NCBI GenBank assembly: GCA_964601165.1
Contig: CAZRMK010000005.1
Coordinates: 1 to 40,667 of the forward strand
Direction: 5' to 3'
Length of the DNA: 40,667 nt
DNA from: Thiosulfativibrio sp964601165
Lineage (GTDB): Bacteria; Pseudomonadota; Gammaproteobacteria; Thiomicrospirales; Thiomicrospiraceae
The position numbers were made by a program, and so were the translations under genes. Shown in pieces: positions 16,715 to 23,664 of this stretch. How positions within the stretch are numbered: the first letter of the stretch is position 1; every line of letters starts with the position of its first letter. The notes below the pieces were generated by a model. It was given only the letters and a program-made list of their open reading frames with translations. It did no database searches and was not told the origin of the DNA.

Positions 16715-17027
16715 AAAAATTCTGTTTTAAGAAAAAACCCAAAATAATGCGATAAGAGAAGCGTAATTTTGCTAAATTATCTCCTTAATTGCAAGTTTTG
16801 TCGCATTCTCTAATTCTAGTGTAGAACTTAAATCCTGCAAGAGCTTTATCCAAGATCTTGATTTTGTATAGAAAGAAAAAGGGTTGCCAGATTTATGAGA
16901 GTAGCTAATGTTTTTTCTTTCGTTGTTAAACCAACATCTTATATGCTATTTTAAGGTCTTTATGTGAAGGTAAAAAAGATGTCAAATCTATGTTTAATGA
17001 GATTAAGTATTATATTTGGGGGCGATT
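16715..17027. other. Divergent intergenic region between hemA and the TPR lipoprotein
   Basis: A 313-bp non-coding stretch between divergent genes. I see no open frame with coding character and no strong -35/-10 pair. It contains a partial CCTAAATCC-type repeat (CTTAAATCCTGCAAG, about 16827-16841) with a degraded opposite arm. AT-rich stretches near 16942-16952 could hold a weak promoter for the plus-strand gene. GGGGG just before the TTG at 17028 is the ribosome site for the lipoprotein. Confidence 0.5.
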
Positions 17028-18809
17028 TTGCGCTGGATTTTTAAATTATTTATTTTAAATTCTTTTTTATTGGCGGGCTGTTCTCAGTTTACTACTACAA
17101 AGAGTCCTATTACCGATAAAGTAGTTGTGCCAGAAATTTCAGCAACAACAGCCGTTATTTTAGATGCAGATCAAGAAGTGTCAGCAACCGCAACTAGTTA
17201 CGATAACATTGATGCTCAAACCATGTTTGAAATTATGGTTGCAGAAATGTTGGTGCAGAAAAGTCGTGAAGCGGAGGCTCATAGCTTAATAATGCCTCTT
17301 GCTCATAAAACACAAGATATTGGCTTGTCTGAGCGTGCTTTTGAATTATCTTTGTATACTAATGATCCTGTTAGAATTAGAGAGGCAGCAGAGCTTTTAA
17401 AAGCCCTTTCGCCTGATGATCCTGTTTCTTGGAAAGCTTCTTACCTTTTATCTGTTGTAGCAGGGAATGTCTCTCAAGCAGTCGAAGAATGGCAAACTTA
17501 CTTAAAAATATCTCAAGGGCAGTTTGAAACGATTTTTTTAACCACAACCAATCGGATTTCACGGTCTGTCTCTCAAAAAAATGGTTTAGCATTCTTGCAG
17601 GAAATTAAACGTCTATACCCAAATGAAAGGTCGGTTGATTACGGTATTGGTACGGCTGCGTTAGGCTATCAAAATTACCTGCTTGCCAAGCAACACCTTA
17701 TAGCCGCTTTACCTTACTATCAGAATGATCAGGATTCTTCAATCTATAGAGATATTAATATTAAGTTAATAAATTCTTTCATAGGGCTAGGGCTGTTTAT
17801 TGATGGTATAGAGTTTTTAGCAGGTTATATGCAAGAAAATCCAGAGGATATCGTTTTTCAGGAGCATTATGCGCGCTTAGAAGTGAAAGCAGGGCAGTTA
17901 GCGGCAGCAGAAAAACGTTATGCCAGTATATTAAAGATCTCCCCACATCATTATAGCGCACAGCTCTCACTAGCTCTTTTACAGTTAGAGCGGCAGAACT
18001 ACTCTGAAGCGGAAGAAAATTTATCAGGTCTGCTGGAACATCCTCATTATAGAAATTTTGCAGCCTATTATTTAGGTTTGTCTAAAAAAGAACAGAATCA
18101 ACAACAAGCCGCAGTAAGATATTTTAAACGGGTGATAAAAGGGCCTTTATTTATTGATGCTCAACTGCAGATGGTGGCTATTAATCATTCAAGGGTAGGT
18201 CTGGAAGCTACTATACAAAGTTTGAAAGGATTAGAACCAAAAAGAAAAGAAGCGAGAGTAAAAGTTTTAAGGGCAAAAGCTATTTTTTATCATTCAGAAA
18301 ATTACATACAAAAAGCTATTGAGAACTATGATAAAGCACTTAAGATAGATTCAGAAAACATAGATCTTTTGTTCGCACAGTCAATCTTGTTTTATGAAAG
18401 TAATCGTTATGATGAATATGAAGCAGTTTTGAAAAGAGTGTTAACTATTGACCCTCAACAAGTTGATGCATTAAATGCACTAGGTTATTTTTATGTGGAG
18501 CAGGGTAAGTTTTTAGAAAAAGCCGAAGACTTGATTAGCAAAGCTTTGGCGATTGCACCTAATTCCTTTTATGTTTTAGACAGTAAGGGTTGGTTGCGTT
18601 TTGCTCAAAAACGTTATGCAGAAGCAAAAGTTTTTCTTATTAAAGCTTTAGAAATAGAGCTAGATAAAGAAGTTCTTATTCATTTAATTAAAACTAAGTG
18701 GATGTTAAAAGAGTACGAAGAAGCAAAAGAATTGTGGCATAAATACCAAGATACCTATCTTAAAAATACAGTTTTTCAAGATTTAATTGAAGGATTAAAA
18801 TACAGATGA
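17028..18809 (+). CDS. TPR-repeat lipoprotein
   Basis: A large tetratricopeptide-repeat protein of about 593 aa. From the TTG at 17028 it begins MRWIFKLFILNSFLLAGCSQ, a lipoprotein signal with lipobox LLAGC, and GGGGG lies 5 nt upstream. The earlier in-frame TTG at 17016 has no ribosome site. Repeats with the TPR A/G/Y/P pattern run through much of the protein, for example KAIENYDKALKIDSENIDLLFAQ, EAVLKRVLTIDPQQVDALNALGYFY and KAEDLISKALAIAPNSFYVLDSKGWLRFAQKRYAEAKVFL. A TPR protein divergent from hemA is also found in Pseudomonas (PA4667-like), where lolB and ispE follow. Outer-membrane or periplasmic scaffolding is likely; the partner is unknown. Confidence 0.88.
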   Translation: MRWIFKLFILNSFLLAGCSQFTTTKSPITDKVVVPEISATTAVILDADQEVSATATSYDNIDAQTMFEIMVAEMLVQKSREAEAHSLIMPLAHKTQDIGLSERAFELSLYTNDPVRIREAAELLKALSPDDPVSWKASYLLSVVAGNVSQAVEEWQTYLKISQGQFETIFLTTTNRISRSVSQKNGLAFLQEIKRLYPNERSVDYGIGTAALGYQNYLLAKQHLIAALPYYQNDQDSSIYRDINIKLINSFIGLGLFIDGIEFLAGYMQENPEDIVFQEHYARLEVKAGQLAAAEKRYASILKISPHHYSAQLSLALLQLERQNYSEAEENLSGLLEHPHYRNFAAYYLGLSKKEQNQQQAAVRYFKRVIKGPLFIDAQLQMVAINHSRVGLEATIQSLKGLEPKRKEARVKVLRAKAIFYHSENYIQKAIENYDKALKIDSENIDLLFAQSILFYESNRYDEYEAVLKRVLTIDPQQVDALNALGYFYVEQGKFLEKAEDLISKALAIAPNSFYVLDSKGWLRFAQKRYAEAKVFLIKALEIELDKEVLIHLIKTKWMLKEYEEAKELWHKYQDTYLKNTVFQDLIEGLKYR

Positions 18810-18884
18810 TGTCTTACAGGATTTATTCAATGTCTTAAAAGAGGGGTGTGTAAAGTTATTATAGGTTTATTTTATAAATTCTTC

Positions 18885-18912
18885 TTGATTTGAAAATTAA
18901 AAAATGGATAAT
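18885..18912 (+). promoter_or_regulatory. Sigma-70-type promoter for tRNA-Gln
   Basis: TTGATT (18885-18890), a 16-bp spacer and GATAAT (18907-18912), followed by a GC-containing discriminator ACGCACC, about 45 nt before the mature tRNA. It resembles a stable-RNA promoter; other AT-rich hexamers nearby leave some doubt. Confidence 0.5.
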
Positions 18913-18967
18913 ACGCACCTGTCTTAGAGTGTTTTATATATAAATTACAAAGACAGATAAAAGATAT

Positions 18968-19042
18968 TGGGCTATCGCCAAGCGGTAAGGCAACGGGTTT
19001 TGATCTCGTCATGCGCAGGTTCGAATCCTGCTAGCCCAGCCA
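18968..19042 (+). tRNA. tRNA-Gln(TTG)
   Basis: A complete cloverleaf. The acceptor TGGGCTA pairs with TAGCCCA. The anticodon stem ACGGG/CTCGT encloses TTTTGAT with anticodon TTG, and the T-arm is GCAGGTTCGAATCCTGC. Discriminator G is followed by an encoded CCA. tRNA-Gln just before prs is a conserved gammaproteobacterial arrangement. Confidence 0.96.
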
Positions 19043-19061
19043 TTATCTTTCCAAATTCTAG

Positions 19062-19165
19062 AAGGACATTTCTAAAAAAGAATAAGTATAATTTATGAAA
19101 TGCATTATTTTCTGCATTCCCTAAACAGCACTTTAAATTATGCAAAGGTCTTTAGAAGTGTCCTT
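19062..19165. repeat. 104-bp inverted-repeat element enclosing a half MITE
   Basis: AAGGACATTTCTAAA (19062-19076) and TTTAGAAGTGTCCTT (19151-19165) are inverted copies with one mismatch, enclosing a non-coding segment between tRNA-Gln and prs. Inside, on the minus strand, 19098-19152 matches the outer ~55 bp of the MITE at 7322 (AGACCTTTGCATAATTTAAA, then GTGCTGTTTAGGGAATGCAG). The second MITE arm is missing. This looks like one small element inserted into or assembled from another. Confidence 0.65.
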
Positions 19166-19203
19166 AAATCATTTTTATCACCGAACTTAGGAGTTTGGCT
19201 CAA

Positions 19204-20163
19204 GTGGATCATAGAAATGTCCGTTTATTTGCTGGTAACGCAAATGTCTCTCTGGCAGAAAATATTGCCCTGTTAATTGATATTCCACTGGGAAAAGCAG
19301 ATGTAGGTCGTTTTAGTGATGGCGAAATCATGGTTCAAATTAATGAATCGGTTCGTGGTAAAGATGTTTATGTTTTGCAACCTACTTGCACGCCAGAGCC
19401 CTCCGTCAACTTAATGGAAATGTTAGTGATGATTGACGCTCTTAAAAGGTCGTCTGCTAAGCGGATTACGGCGGTTGTTCCTTATTATGGCTTTGCACGC
19501 CAAGATCGTCGTCCTCACTCCGCCCGAGTACCTATTACAGCCCGTTTAGCTGCAGACATGATTACTGTTGCGGGAGCTGATCGGTGTATTACCGTCGATC
19601 TGCATTCAGATCAAATTCAAGGTTTTTTCGATATTCCCGTTGATAATATTTACGCCTCCCCAACATTAGTTACTGATATGAAAAAATCGGGTTATATTAA
19701 TGGTGAAGATATGATGGTAGTCTCTCCTGATATGGGAGGGGTTGTTAGGGCTCGTGCTGTAGCCAAAGCGTTAGGTTGTGATATGGCGATTGTTGACAAG
19801 CGTCGCCCTAAGGCTAACGTTGCAGAGGTTATGAATATAATTGGCGAAGTAGAAGGTAGAGACTGTATTCTAGTTGACGATATGGTTGATACGGCTGGCA
19901 CACTTTGTAAGGCAGCAGAAGCCTTAATAAAGCATGGTGCTAAAAGCGTGACAGCTTATGTTGTTCATGCTGTTTTATCCGGCTCTGCGGTTGATAATAT
20001 TGAAAAATCAAGCTTGATTGAGCTAGTGGTGACCGATACTATTCCGCTATCAGAGGCAGGAATTGCATCCAATAGAGTTCGCCAAGTAACTGTCGCCCCT
20101 ATTTTAGGTGAAATGATTCGCCGAGTTCATCAAGAAGACTCTGTTTTTGCCAATTACGACTAG
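19204..20163 (+). CDS. prs: Ribose-phosphate pyrophosphokinase
   Basis: Makes PRPP from ribose-5-phosphate and ATP for nucleotide, His and Trp synthesis. About 319 aa; motifs are VRLFAGNANVSLAENIA, GRFSDGEIMVQI, the ATP-binding PYYGFARQDRRPHSARVPITAR, and the ribose-phosphate loop DCILVDDMVDTAGTLCKAAEAL. The bacterial class I catalytic segment VVDKRR-type appears as IVDKRRPKANVAEV. I prefer the GTG at 19204, which is 10 nt after AGGAG (19189-19193). A TTG at 19195 would add three residues but leaves only 1 nt of spacing. rplY follows after a palindromic repeat. Confidence 0.95.
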   Translation: MDHRNVRLFAGNANVSLAENIALLIDIPLGKADVGRFSDGEIMVQINESVRGKDVYVLQPTCTPEPSVNLMEMLVMIDALKRSSAKRITAVVPYYGFARQDRRPHSARVPITARLAADMITVAGADRCITVDLHSDQIQGFFDIPVDNIYASPTLVTDMKKSGYINGEDMMVVSPDMGGVVRARAVAKALGCDMAIVDKRRPKANVAEVMNIIGEVEGRDCILVDDMVDTAGTLCKAAEALIKHGAKSVTAYVVHAVLSGSAVDNIEKSSLIELVVTDTIPLSEAGIASNRVRQVTVAPILGEMIRRVHQEDSVFANYD

Positions 20164-20179
20164 CTAATTTTGTAGTTTA

Positions 20180-20234
20180 ACCTAAATCCTGCAAGTGCTT
20201 GTGCATATAGTACAAGCTCTTGCAGGTTTAAGGT
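20180..20234. repeat. CCTAAATCC palindromic repeat between prs and rplY
   Basis: Left arm ACCTAAATCCTGCAAGTGCT and right arm AGCTCTTGCAGGTTTAAGGT form an imperfect hairpin with a short loop. It begins 16 bp after the prs stop. An ATTTTTTC tract follows about 6 nt beyond the stem, so it might terminate or attenuate prs transcription, but the spacing is poor for a standard terminator. It is the same family as 12579-12635 and 23607-23646. Confidence 0.7.
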
Positions 20235-20340
20235 AGTACCATTTTTTCATTCTATGCTGGTCGCAAGCATGGGGATTTAGAAAGTAAACCGTATAAGAGA
20301 CGATTTTAACGCTCTTATTTTATAATTTTTGGAGAAAAAA

Positions 20341-20925
20341 ATGAGCCAAGTATGGAAAGCAGAATTACGTACAGATGAAGGGAAGGGTGCGAGCCGCCGT
20401 CTTCGTCGTGCAGGAAAAATACCCGCGATTATCTATGGTGCTGATAAAGAGCCTAAATCAGTATCTTTTGCAGATAATTTTATTGCCCGTGTTTTACAAG
20501 ACGATACCGTTTATAACACAGTATTAATGATTGATGTTGCGGGTGAATCAGAGTCTTGCATTATTAAAGATATGCAAAGACATCCTGCAACGGGGCTTGT
20601 TATGCATATTGATATGCAGCGTGCAAATGATGATTCAATAATAATTAAGCGTGTACCTTTTGCTTTTGAAGGTTCTGATGCTGCACCAGGTGTTAAGTCA
20701 GGTGGACAAATGACGTTTATGCAAACCGATGTTGAAGTTAAATGTTTAGCAAAAAATCTTCCACCATTTATTTCGGTTGATGTGTCTACTATGGAATCAG
20801 GTGCAAATTTACGTTTATCTGATTTGTCTCTGCCAGAAGAGTTAACTATTGTTGCATTAACTCATGGTAATACTGATTATGATCAAGCGGTCGTAGGTAT
20901 TAGTAAAATAAAAGCTGCAAGTTAA
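20341..20925 (+). CDS. rplY: 50S ribosomal protein L25/general stress protein Ctc
   Basis: Binds 5S rRNA. The 194-aa protein is the long Ctc/TL5 form: an N-terminal L25 domain (WKAELRTDEGKGASRRLRRAGKIPAIIYGADKEPKSVSF) and a C-terminal beta domain (KRVPFAFEGSDAAPGVKSGGQMTFMQTDVEVKCLAKNLPPFISVDVS). The start is the ATG at 20341, with GGAG 7 nt upstream inside an upstream in-frame TTG. It stands between prs and pth, the conserved order. An AT-rich imperfect palindrome (20928-20951) lies just after the stop. Confidence 0.96.
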   Translation: MSQVWKAELRTDEGKGASRRLRRAGKIPAIIYGADKEPKSVSFADNFIARVLQDDTVYNTVLMIDVAGESESCIIKDMQRHPATGLVMHIDMQRANDDSIIIKRVPFAFEGSDAAPGVKSGGQMTFMQTDVEVKCLAKNLPPFISVDVSTMESGANLRLSDLSLPEELTIVALTHGNTDYDQAVVGISKIKAAS

Positions 20926-20927
20926 TT

Positions 20928-20951
20928 AAATGGCATTTATAAATACCATTT
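20928..20951 (+). terminator. Possible weak hairpin between rplY and pth
   Basis: AAATGGCATTTATAAATACCATTT is a near-palindrome with one unpaired position, 3 bp after the rplY stop, followed by CCTTAT rather than a T-run. It might be a weak terminator or an mRNA-stabilising end; the evidence is only structural. Confidence 0.3.
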
Positions 20952-20968
20952 CCTTATAAAGCCAGATT

Positions 20969-21547
20969 ATGCCTTCTGTTAAGTTAATTGTAGGCTTGGG
21001 TAATCCGGGTGAGCAATATAGGCAGACGCGCCATAATGTTGGCTTTTGGTTTGTGGAAGAAATTGCCCGTCAAAATGGCGTCCAGTTTCGTCCAGAAACC
21101 AAGTTCTTAGGTGAATCTGTTCGGATTCAATCTCCTAACCAAGATTTTAGATTACTTAAACCCATGGTCTATATGAATAGAAGTGGTCAGTCTATTCAAT
21201 TAATAGCAAATTTTTATAAGATTTTACCAGAAGAAATTTTAGTCGTGCATGACGATCTCGACTTAGACCCTAGTGTAGCTCGTCTTAAGAAAGGTGGCGG
21301 TCATGGTGGGCATAACGGCTTAAGGGATACTATTGCTGCACTTGCTTCAAAATATTTTCAACGATTACGCTTGGGAATAGGCCATCCAGGTGATCGTAGT
21401 CAAGTGGTTGATTATGTTTTGAAGCCACCTTCTAAAGAAGACCATAATAAGATTGATGATGCTATTTATCAAGCAACCTTGGTATTACCTGAAATCCTTT
21501 CTGGAGAGGCAGGAAAAGCAATGAATCAACTGCATACGAATACATGA
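20969..21547 (+). CDS. pth: Peptidyl-tRNA hydrolase
   Basis: Recycles peptidyl-tRNA by cleaving the ester bond between peptide and tRNA. The 192-aa protein has KLIVGLGNPGEQYRQTRHNVGFWFVEE with the catalytic His in TRHNVG, LLKPMVYMNRSG, and VVHDDLDLDPSVARLKKGGGHGGHNGLRD, followed by RLRLGIGHPG. The order rplY-pth-ychF is conserved. The ribosome site is weak (AAAG). The TGA stop overlaps the left arm of a 76-bp inverted-repeat element (21545-21620). Confidence 0.96.
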   Translation: MPSVKLIVGLGNPGEQYRQTRHNVGFWFVEEIARQNGVQFRPETKFLGESVRIQSPNQDFRLLKPMVYMNRSGQSIQLIANFYKILPEEILVVHDDLDLDPSVARLKKGGGHGGHNGLRDTIAALASKYFQRLRLGIGHPGDRSQVVDYVLKPPSKEDHNKIDDAIYQATLVLPEILSGEAGKAMNQLHTNT

Positions 21548-21620
21548 TTTGTAGAGAGATTTTAGTTCTTCAGGAGCATTAACGAGCATCCCGTTCTGAT
21601 TAAAACATCTCTACAAATCA
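21545..21620. repeat. 76-bp inverted-repeat element at the pth stop
   Basis: TGATTTGTAGAGAGATTTTA (21545-21564) is inverted as TAAAACATCTCTACAAATCA (21601-21620), 18 of 20 positions matching, with a 36-bp interior. The pth stop codon TGA is the first triplet. There is no T-run and no reading frame. It is a different family from the CCTAAATCC and GAGACC repeats; only this copy is seen in the window. Confidence 0.6.
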
Positions 21621-21636
21621 ATGTCTTGCATTGGTA

Positions 21637-21657
21637 ACCTGATGTAGGATTTAGGTG
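21637..21657. repeat. Partial CCTAAATCC-type repeat before ychF
   Basis: ACCTGATGTAGGATTTAGGT preserves the right arm of the palindromic repeat family, while the left arm is degraded. It lies 42 bp before the ychF start. Confidence 0.45.
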
Positions 21658-21698
21658 CCAAGTTTTGTATCTTAATAAATTTTTCTAGGAGTATTATT

Positions 21699-22790
21699 AT
21701 GGCGATTAAGTGTGGAATTGTTGGGCTGCCCAATGTTGGAAAATCGACATTATTTAACGCATTAACTAATGCTGGTATTGAGTCTGCAAACTATCCTTTT
21801 TGTACGATTGAACCGAATGTGGGTGTGGTTGCAGTTCCTGATGTTCGTGAGACGACTTTATCTAACATTGTCAAGCCAGAAAAAACCTTATCAGCAACGG
21901 TTGATTTTATGGATATTGCGGGTCTTGTGGAAGGAGCATCAAAAGGCGAAGGCTTAGGGAATAAGTTTTTAGCCAATATTCGAGAAACAGACGCTATTGT
22001 TCAAGTGGTTCGTTGTTTTGAAAATGATGATATTGTACATGTATCAGGTAAGGTTGATCCGTTATCAGACATAGAAATTATTAATATGGAACTTGTGCTT
22101 GCAGACATGGAGTCCTTACAAAAAGCAGTACAGAAAGTACAACGTATTGCTAAAAGTGGCAATAAAGAAGCGATAGATAAGCAAGCAGTTTACGATAAGG
22201 TACTAGCAGTAGTAGAAGAAGGAACTTTGGTTCGACTCATGGATTTAAATGAAGATGAATTAAGTATATTGCAAGACTTGCACTTATTAACGATTAAACC
22301 AATGATGTATATCGCTAATGTTAATGAAGATGGTTTTGAAAATAATATTTTTTTGGAGTCAGTCCAAAAAATAGCAAAAGAGCAGGAAGCTGTTGTTGTC
22401 GCTGTCTGTGCAGAAATAGAATCAGAAATTGCTGAATTAGAAGAGGAAGATAAGGCTGGCTTTCTTGAAGAAATGGGGCAAAAAGAGCCAGGTCTAAACC
22501 GAGTTATTCAAGCTGCATATGAATTATTGGGTCTACAAACCTACTTTACCGCAGGGCCTAAAGAGGTGCGGGCTTGGACGGTTAAGAAGGGCTCGACAGC
22601 TCCTCAAGCTGCTGGTGTTATTCATACCGACTTTGAAAAAGGTTTTATTAGAGCAGAAGTTATAGCTTATGAAGACTTTATAGAATTTAATGGCGAGTCT
22701 GGCGCCAAAACAGCAGGTAAGCAACGGCTAGAAGGCAAGGATTATATTGTTAAAGACGGTGATGTTATGCACTTTAGATTTAATGTCTAG
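21699..22790 (+). CDS. ychF: Redox-regulated ATPase YchF (Obg-like)
   Basis: A P-loop NTPase of the Obg family with ATPase preference, ribosome-associated and linked to oxidative-stress control. The 363-aa protein has G1 GLPNVGKSTLFNAL (residues 8-21), the switch region CTIEPNVGVVAVPD, G3 DIAGLVEGASKGEGLGNKFL, a long coiled-coil insertion (DMESLQKAVQKVQR), and a C-terminal TGS domain (KEVRAWTVKKGSTAPQAAGVIHTDFEKGFIRAEVI, ending KDGDVMHFRFNV). Length is normal. A good ribosome site (TAGGAG) precedes it. pth-ychF adjacency is conserved. Confidence 0.97.
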   Translation: MAIKCGIVGLPNVGKSTLFNALTNAGIESANYPFCTIEPNVGVVAVPDVRETTLSNIVKPEKTLSATVDFMDIAGLVEGASKGEGLGNKFLANIRETDAIVQVVRCFENDDIVHVSGKVDPLSDIEIINMELVLADMESLQKAVQKVQRIAKSGNKEAIDKQAVYDKVLAVVEEGTLVRLMDLNEDELSILQDLHLLTIKPMMYIANVNEDGFENNIFLESVQKIAKEQEAVVVAVCAEIESEIAELEEEDKAGFLEEMGQKEPGLNRVIQAAYELLGLQTYFTAGPKEVRAWTVKKGSTAPQAAGVIHTDFEKGFIRAEVIAYEDFIEFNGESGAKTAGKQRLEGKDYIVKDGDVMHFRFNV

Positions 22791-22983
22791 CCTGAGTTCT
22801 ACTTTAATTAGTCAACGCAAGATATTTATTTATTTTAAATAAATTTAATTACAGAAGGGTAGTGCTTGTTGATGTTTCTGAAAAATTAATCTGAATTAGT
22901 GATGTAGTAACGTCACAGATTCGGGGTTTCTTCTTAGAATAGTCATTGCAGGATTTATTCTATGACTAAAAACAAAAAAGGAC

Positions 22984-23011
22984 TTGTTTTTTTTCGTCTA
23001 ACCTCTATAAT
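22984..23011 (+). promoter_or_regulatory. Sigma-70 promoter for the tRNA-Gly/Cys/Leu cluster
   Basis: TTGTTT (22984-22989), 16-bp spacer, perfect TATAAT (23006-23011), followed by ACGCCC, a GC-rich discriminator typical of stringently controlled stable-RNA promoters. It lies about 17 nt before the tRNA-Gly 5' end. Confidence 0.75.
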
Positions 23012-23028
23012 ACGCCCTCATTAATGAA

Positions 23029-23103
23029 GCGGGAATAGCTCAGCGGTAGAGCACAACCTTGCCAAGGTTGGGGTCGCGAGTTCGATCCTCGTTTCCCGCT
23101 CCA
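23029..23103 (+). tRNA. tRNA-Gly(GCC)
   Basis: The acceptor GCGGGAA pairs with TTCCCGC, the anticodon arm CAACCTTGCCAAGGTTG has GCC, and the T-arm GCGAGTTCGATCCTCGT is present. CCA is encoded. It is first in a Gly-Cys-Leu cluster with the same order as E. coli glyW-cysT-leuZ. Confidence 0.96.
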
Positions 23104-23109
23104 ATTTAT

Positions 23110-23183
23110 GGTGGAATAGCAAAATGGCTATGCAGTGGATTGCAAATCCATCTACCTCGGTTCGACTCCGGGTTCCGCCTCCA
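23110..23183 (+). tRNA. tRNA-Cys(GCA)
   Basis: The acceptor GGTGGAA pairs with TTCCGCC including one G-U pair. The anticodon loop TTGCAAA (anticodon GCA) sits in the stem GTGGA/TCCAT, and the D-arm is unusually A-rich. Discriminator T (U73, the usual Cys identity base) precedes encoded CCA. It lies 6 nt after tRNA-Gly. Confidence 0.95.
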
Positions 23184-23249
23184 TATTACTTTGTAATATT
23201 GCACTCAGGAACGCACGTTCCTTACTCTGTCGTTAGACAGGACATCTAT

Positions 23250-23336
23250 GCCCGGATGGCGAAATTGGTAGACGCAGGGGACTTAAAATCCCCCGGTGGA
23301 AACACTGTGCCGGTTCGACTCCGGCTCCGGGCACCA
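23250..23336 (+). tRNA. tRNA-Leu(TAA)
   Basis: A class II tRNA: acceptor GCCCGGA/TCCGGGC, anticodon stem GGGGA/TCCCC with loop CTTAAAA (anticodon TAA), a long variable arm CGGTGGAAACACTG, T-arm GCCGGTTCGACTCCGGC, discriminator A and encoded CCA. Last of the three-gene cluster. Confidence 0.96.
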
Positions 23337-23537
23337 TATTCTATTATTAAGTTGTTTTATAAAAAAAATAGCTTATCCTTAAAGTAATAATATTTACTGG
23401 TTGGTAGATACATGCTTTTACCTTATTACATTGTTAATCATCTAAGTTTCTACCTTAATCTTTACTAATTTTTATAAAAAATCATGTCGTTAAAAAAATG
23501 GCTAAAAATTTATTTTTTATTTTTCCCTGCCAAACTT

Positions 23538-23566
23538 TTGACATTTAACTTTAAACCCTCTATAAC
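23538..23566 (+). promoter_or_regulatory. Sigma-70 promoter of the fleQ-like gene
   Basis: Consensus TTGACA (23538-23543), a 17-bp spacer and TATAAC (23561-23566). Transcription should start near 23573, leaving a leader of about 90 nt. It is the best -35/-10 pair in the window and fits a master regulator that is not itself sigma-54 dependent. Confidence 0.8.
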
Positions 23567-23606
23567 TCTTACTTGTAGTCCTTTAAATTAAGCATGGACT
23601 TTGCAT

Positions 23607-23646
23607 GAAACCTAAATCTTGCAAGCACTTGCAGGATTTAGGTTTC
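23607..23646 (+). repeat. 40-nt near-perfect hairpin repeat in the fleQ leader
   Basis: GAAACCTAAATCTTGCAAG, a CA loop, then CTTGCAGGATTTAGGTTTC: 19 paired positions, the only deviation being a G-U in RNA. It is the tightest copy of the CCTAAATCC family in the window. It lies between the sigma-70 promoter and the start codon (18 nt before ATG) and has no T-run, so it would be transcribed as a stable leader stem-loop. Confidence 0.75.
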
Positions 23647-23664
23647 AACTAAAACGGCGGTTAG

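Noticed and set aside
16923..16947. TTGTTA and TATGCT before the TPR gene as a promoter
   Set aside because: Spacing is about 13 bp, outside the functional range.
17016..17027. TTG at 17016 as the start of the TPR lipoprotein
   Set aside because: No ribosome site precedes it, whereas GGGGG is correctly placed for the TTG at 17028 and gives a clean lipoprotein signal.
19195..19203. TTG start of prs at 19195
   Set aside because: AGGAG ends only 1 nt before it; the GTG at 19204 has workable spacing.
23124..23387. An open frame running through tRNA-Cys and tRNA-Leu
   Set aside because: It is built from tRNA sequence, has no ribosome site and no protein-like pattern; the tRNAs explain the stretch.
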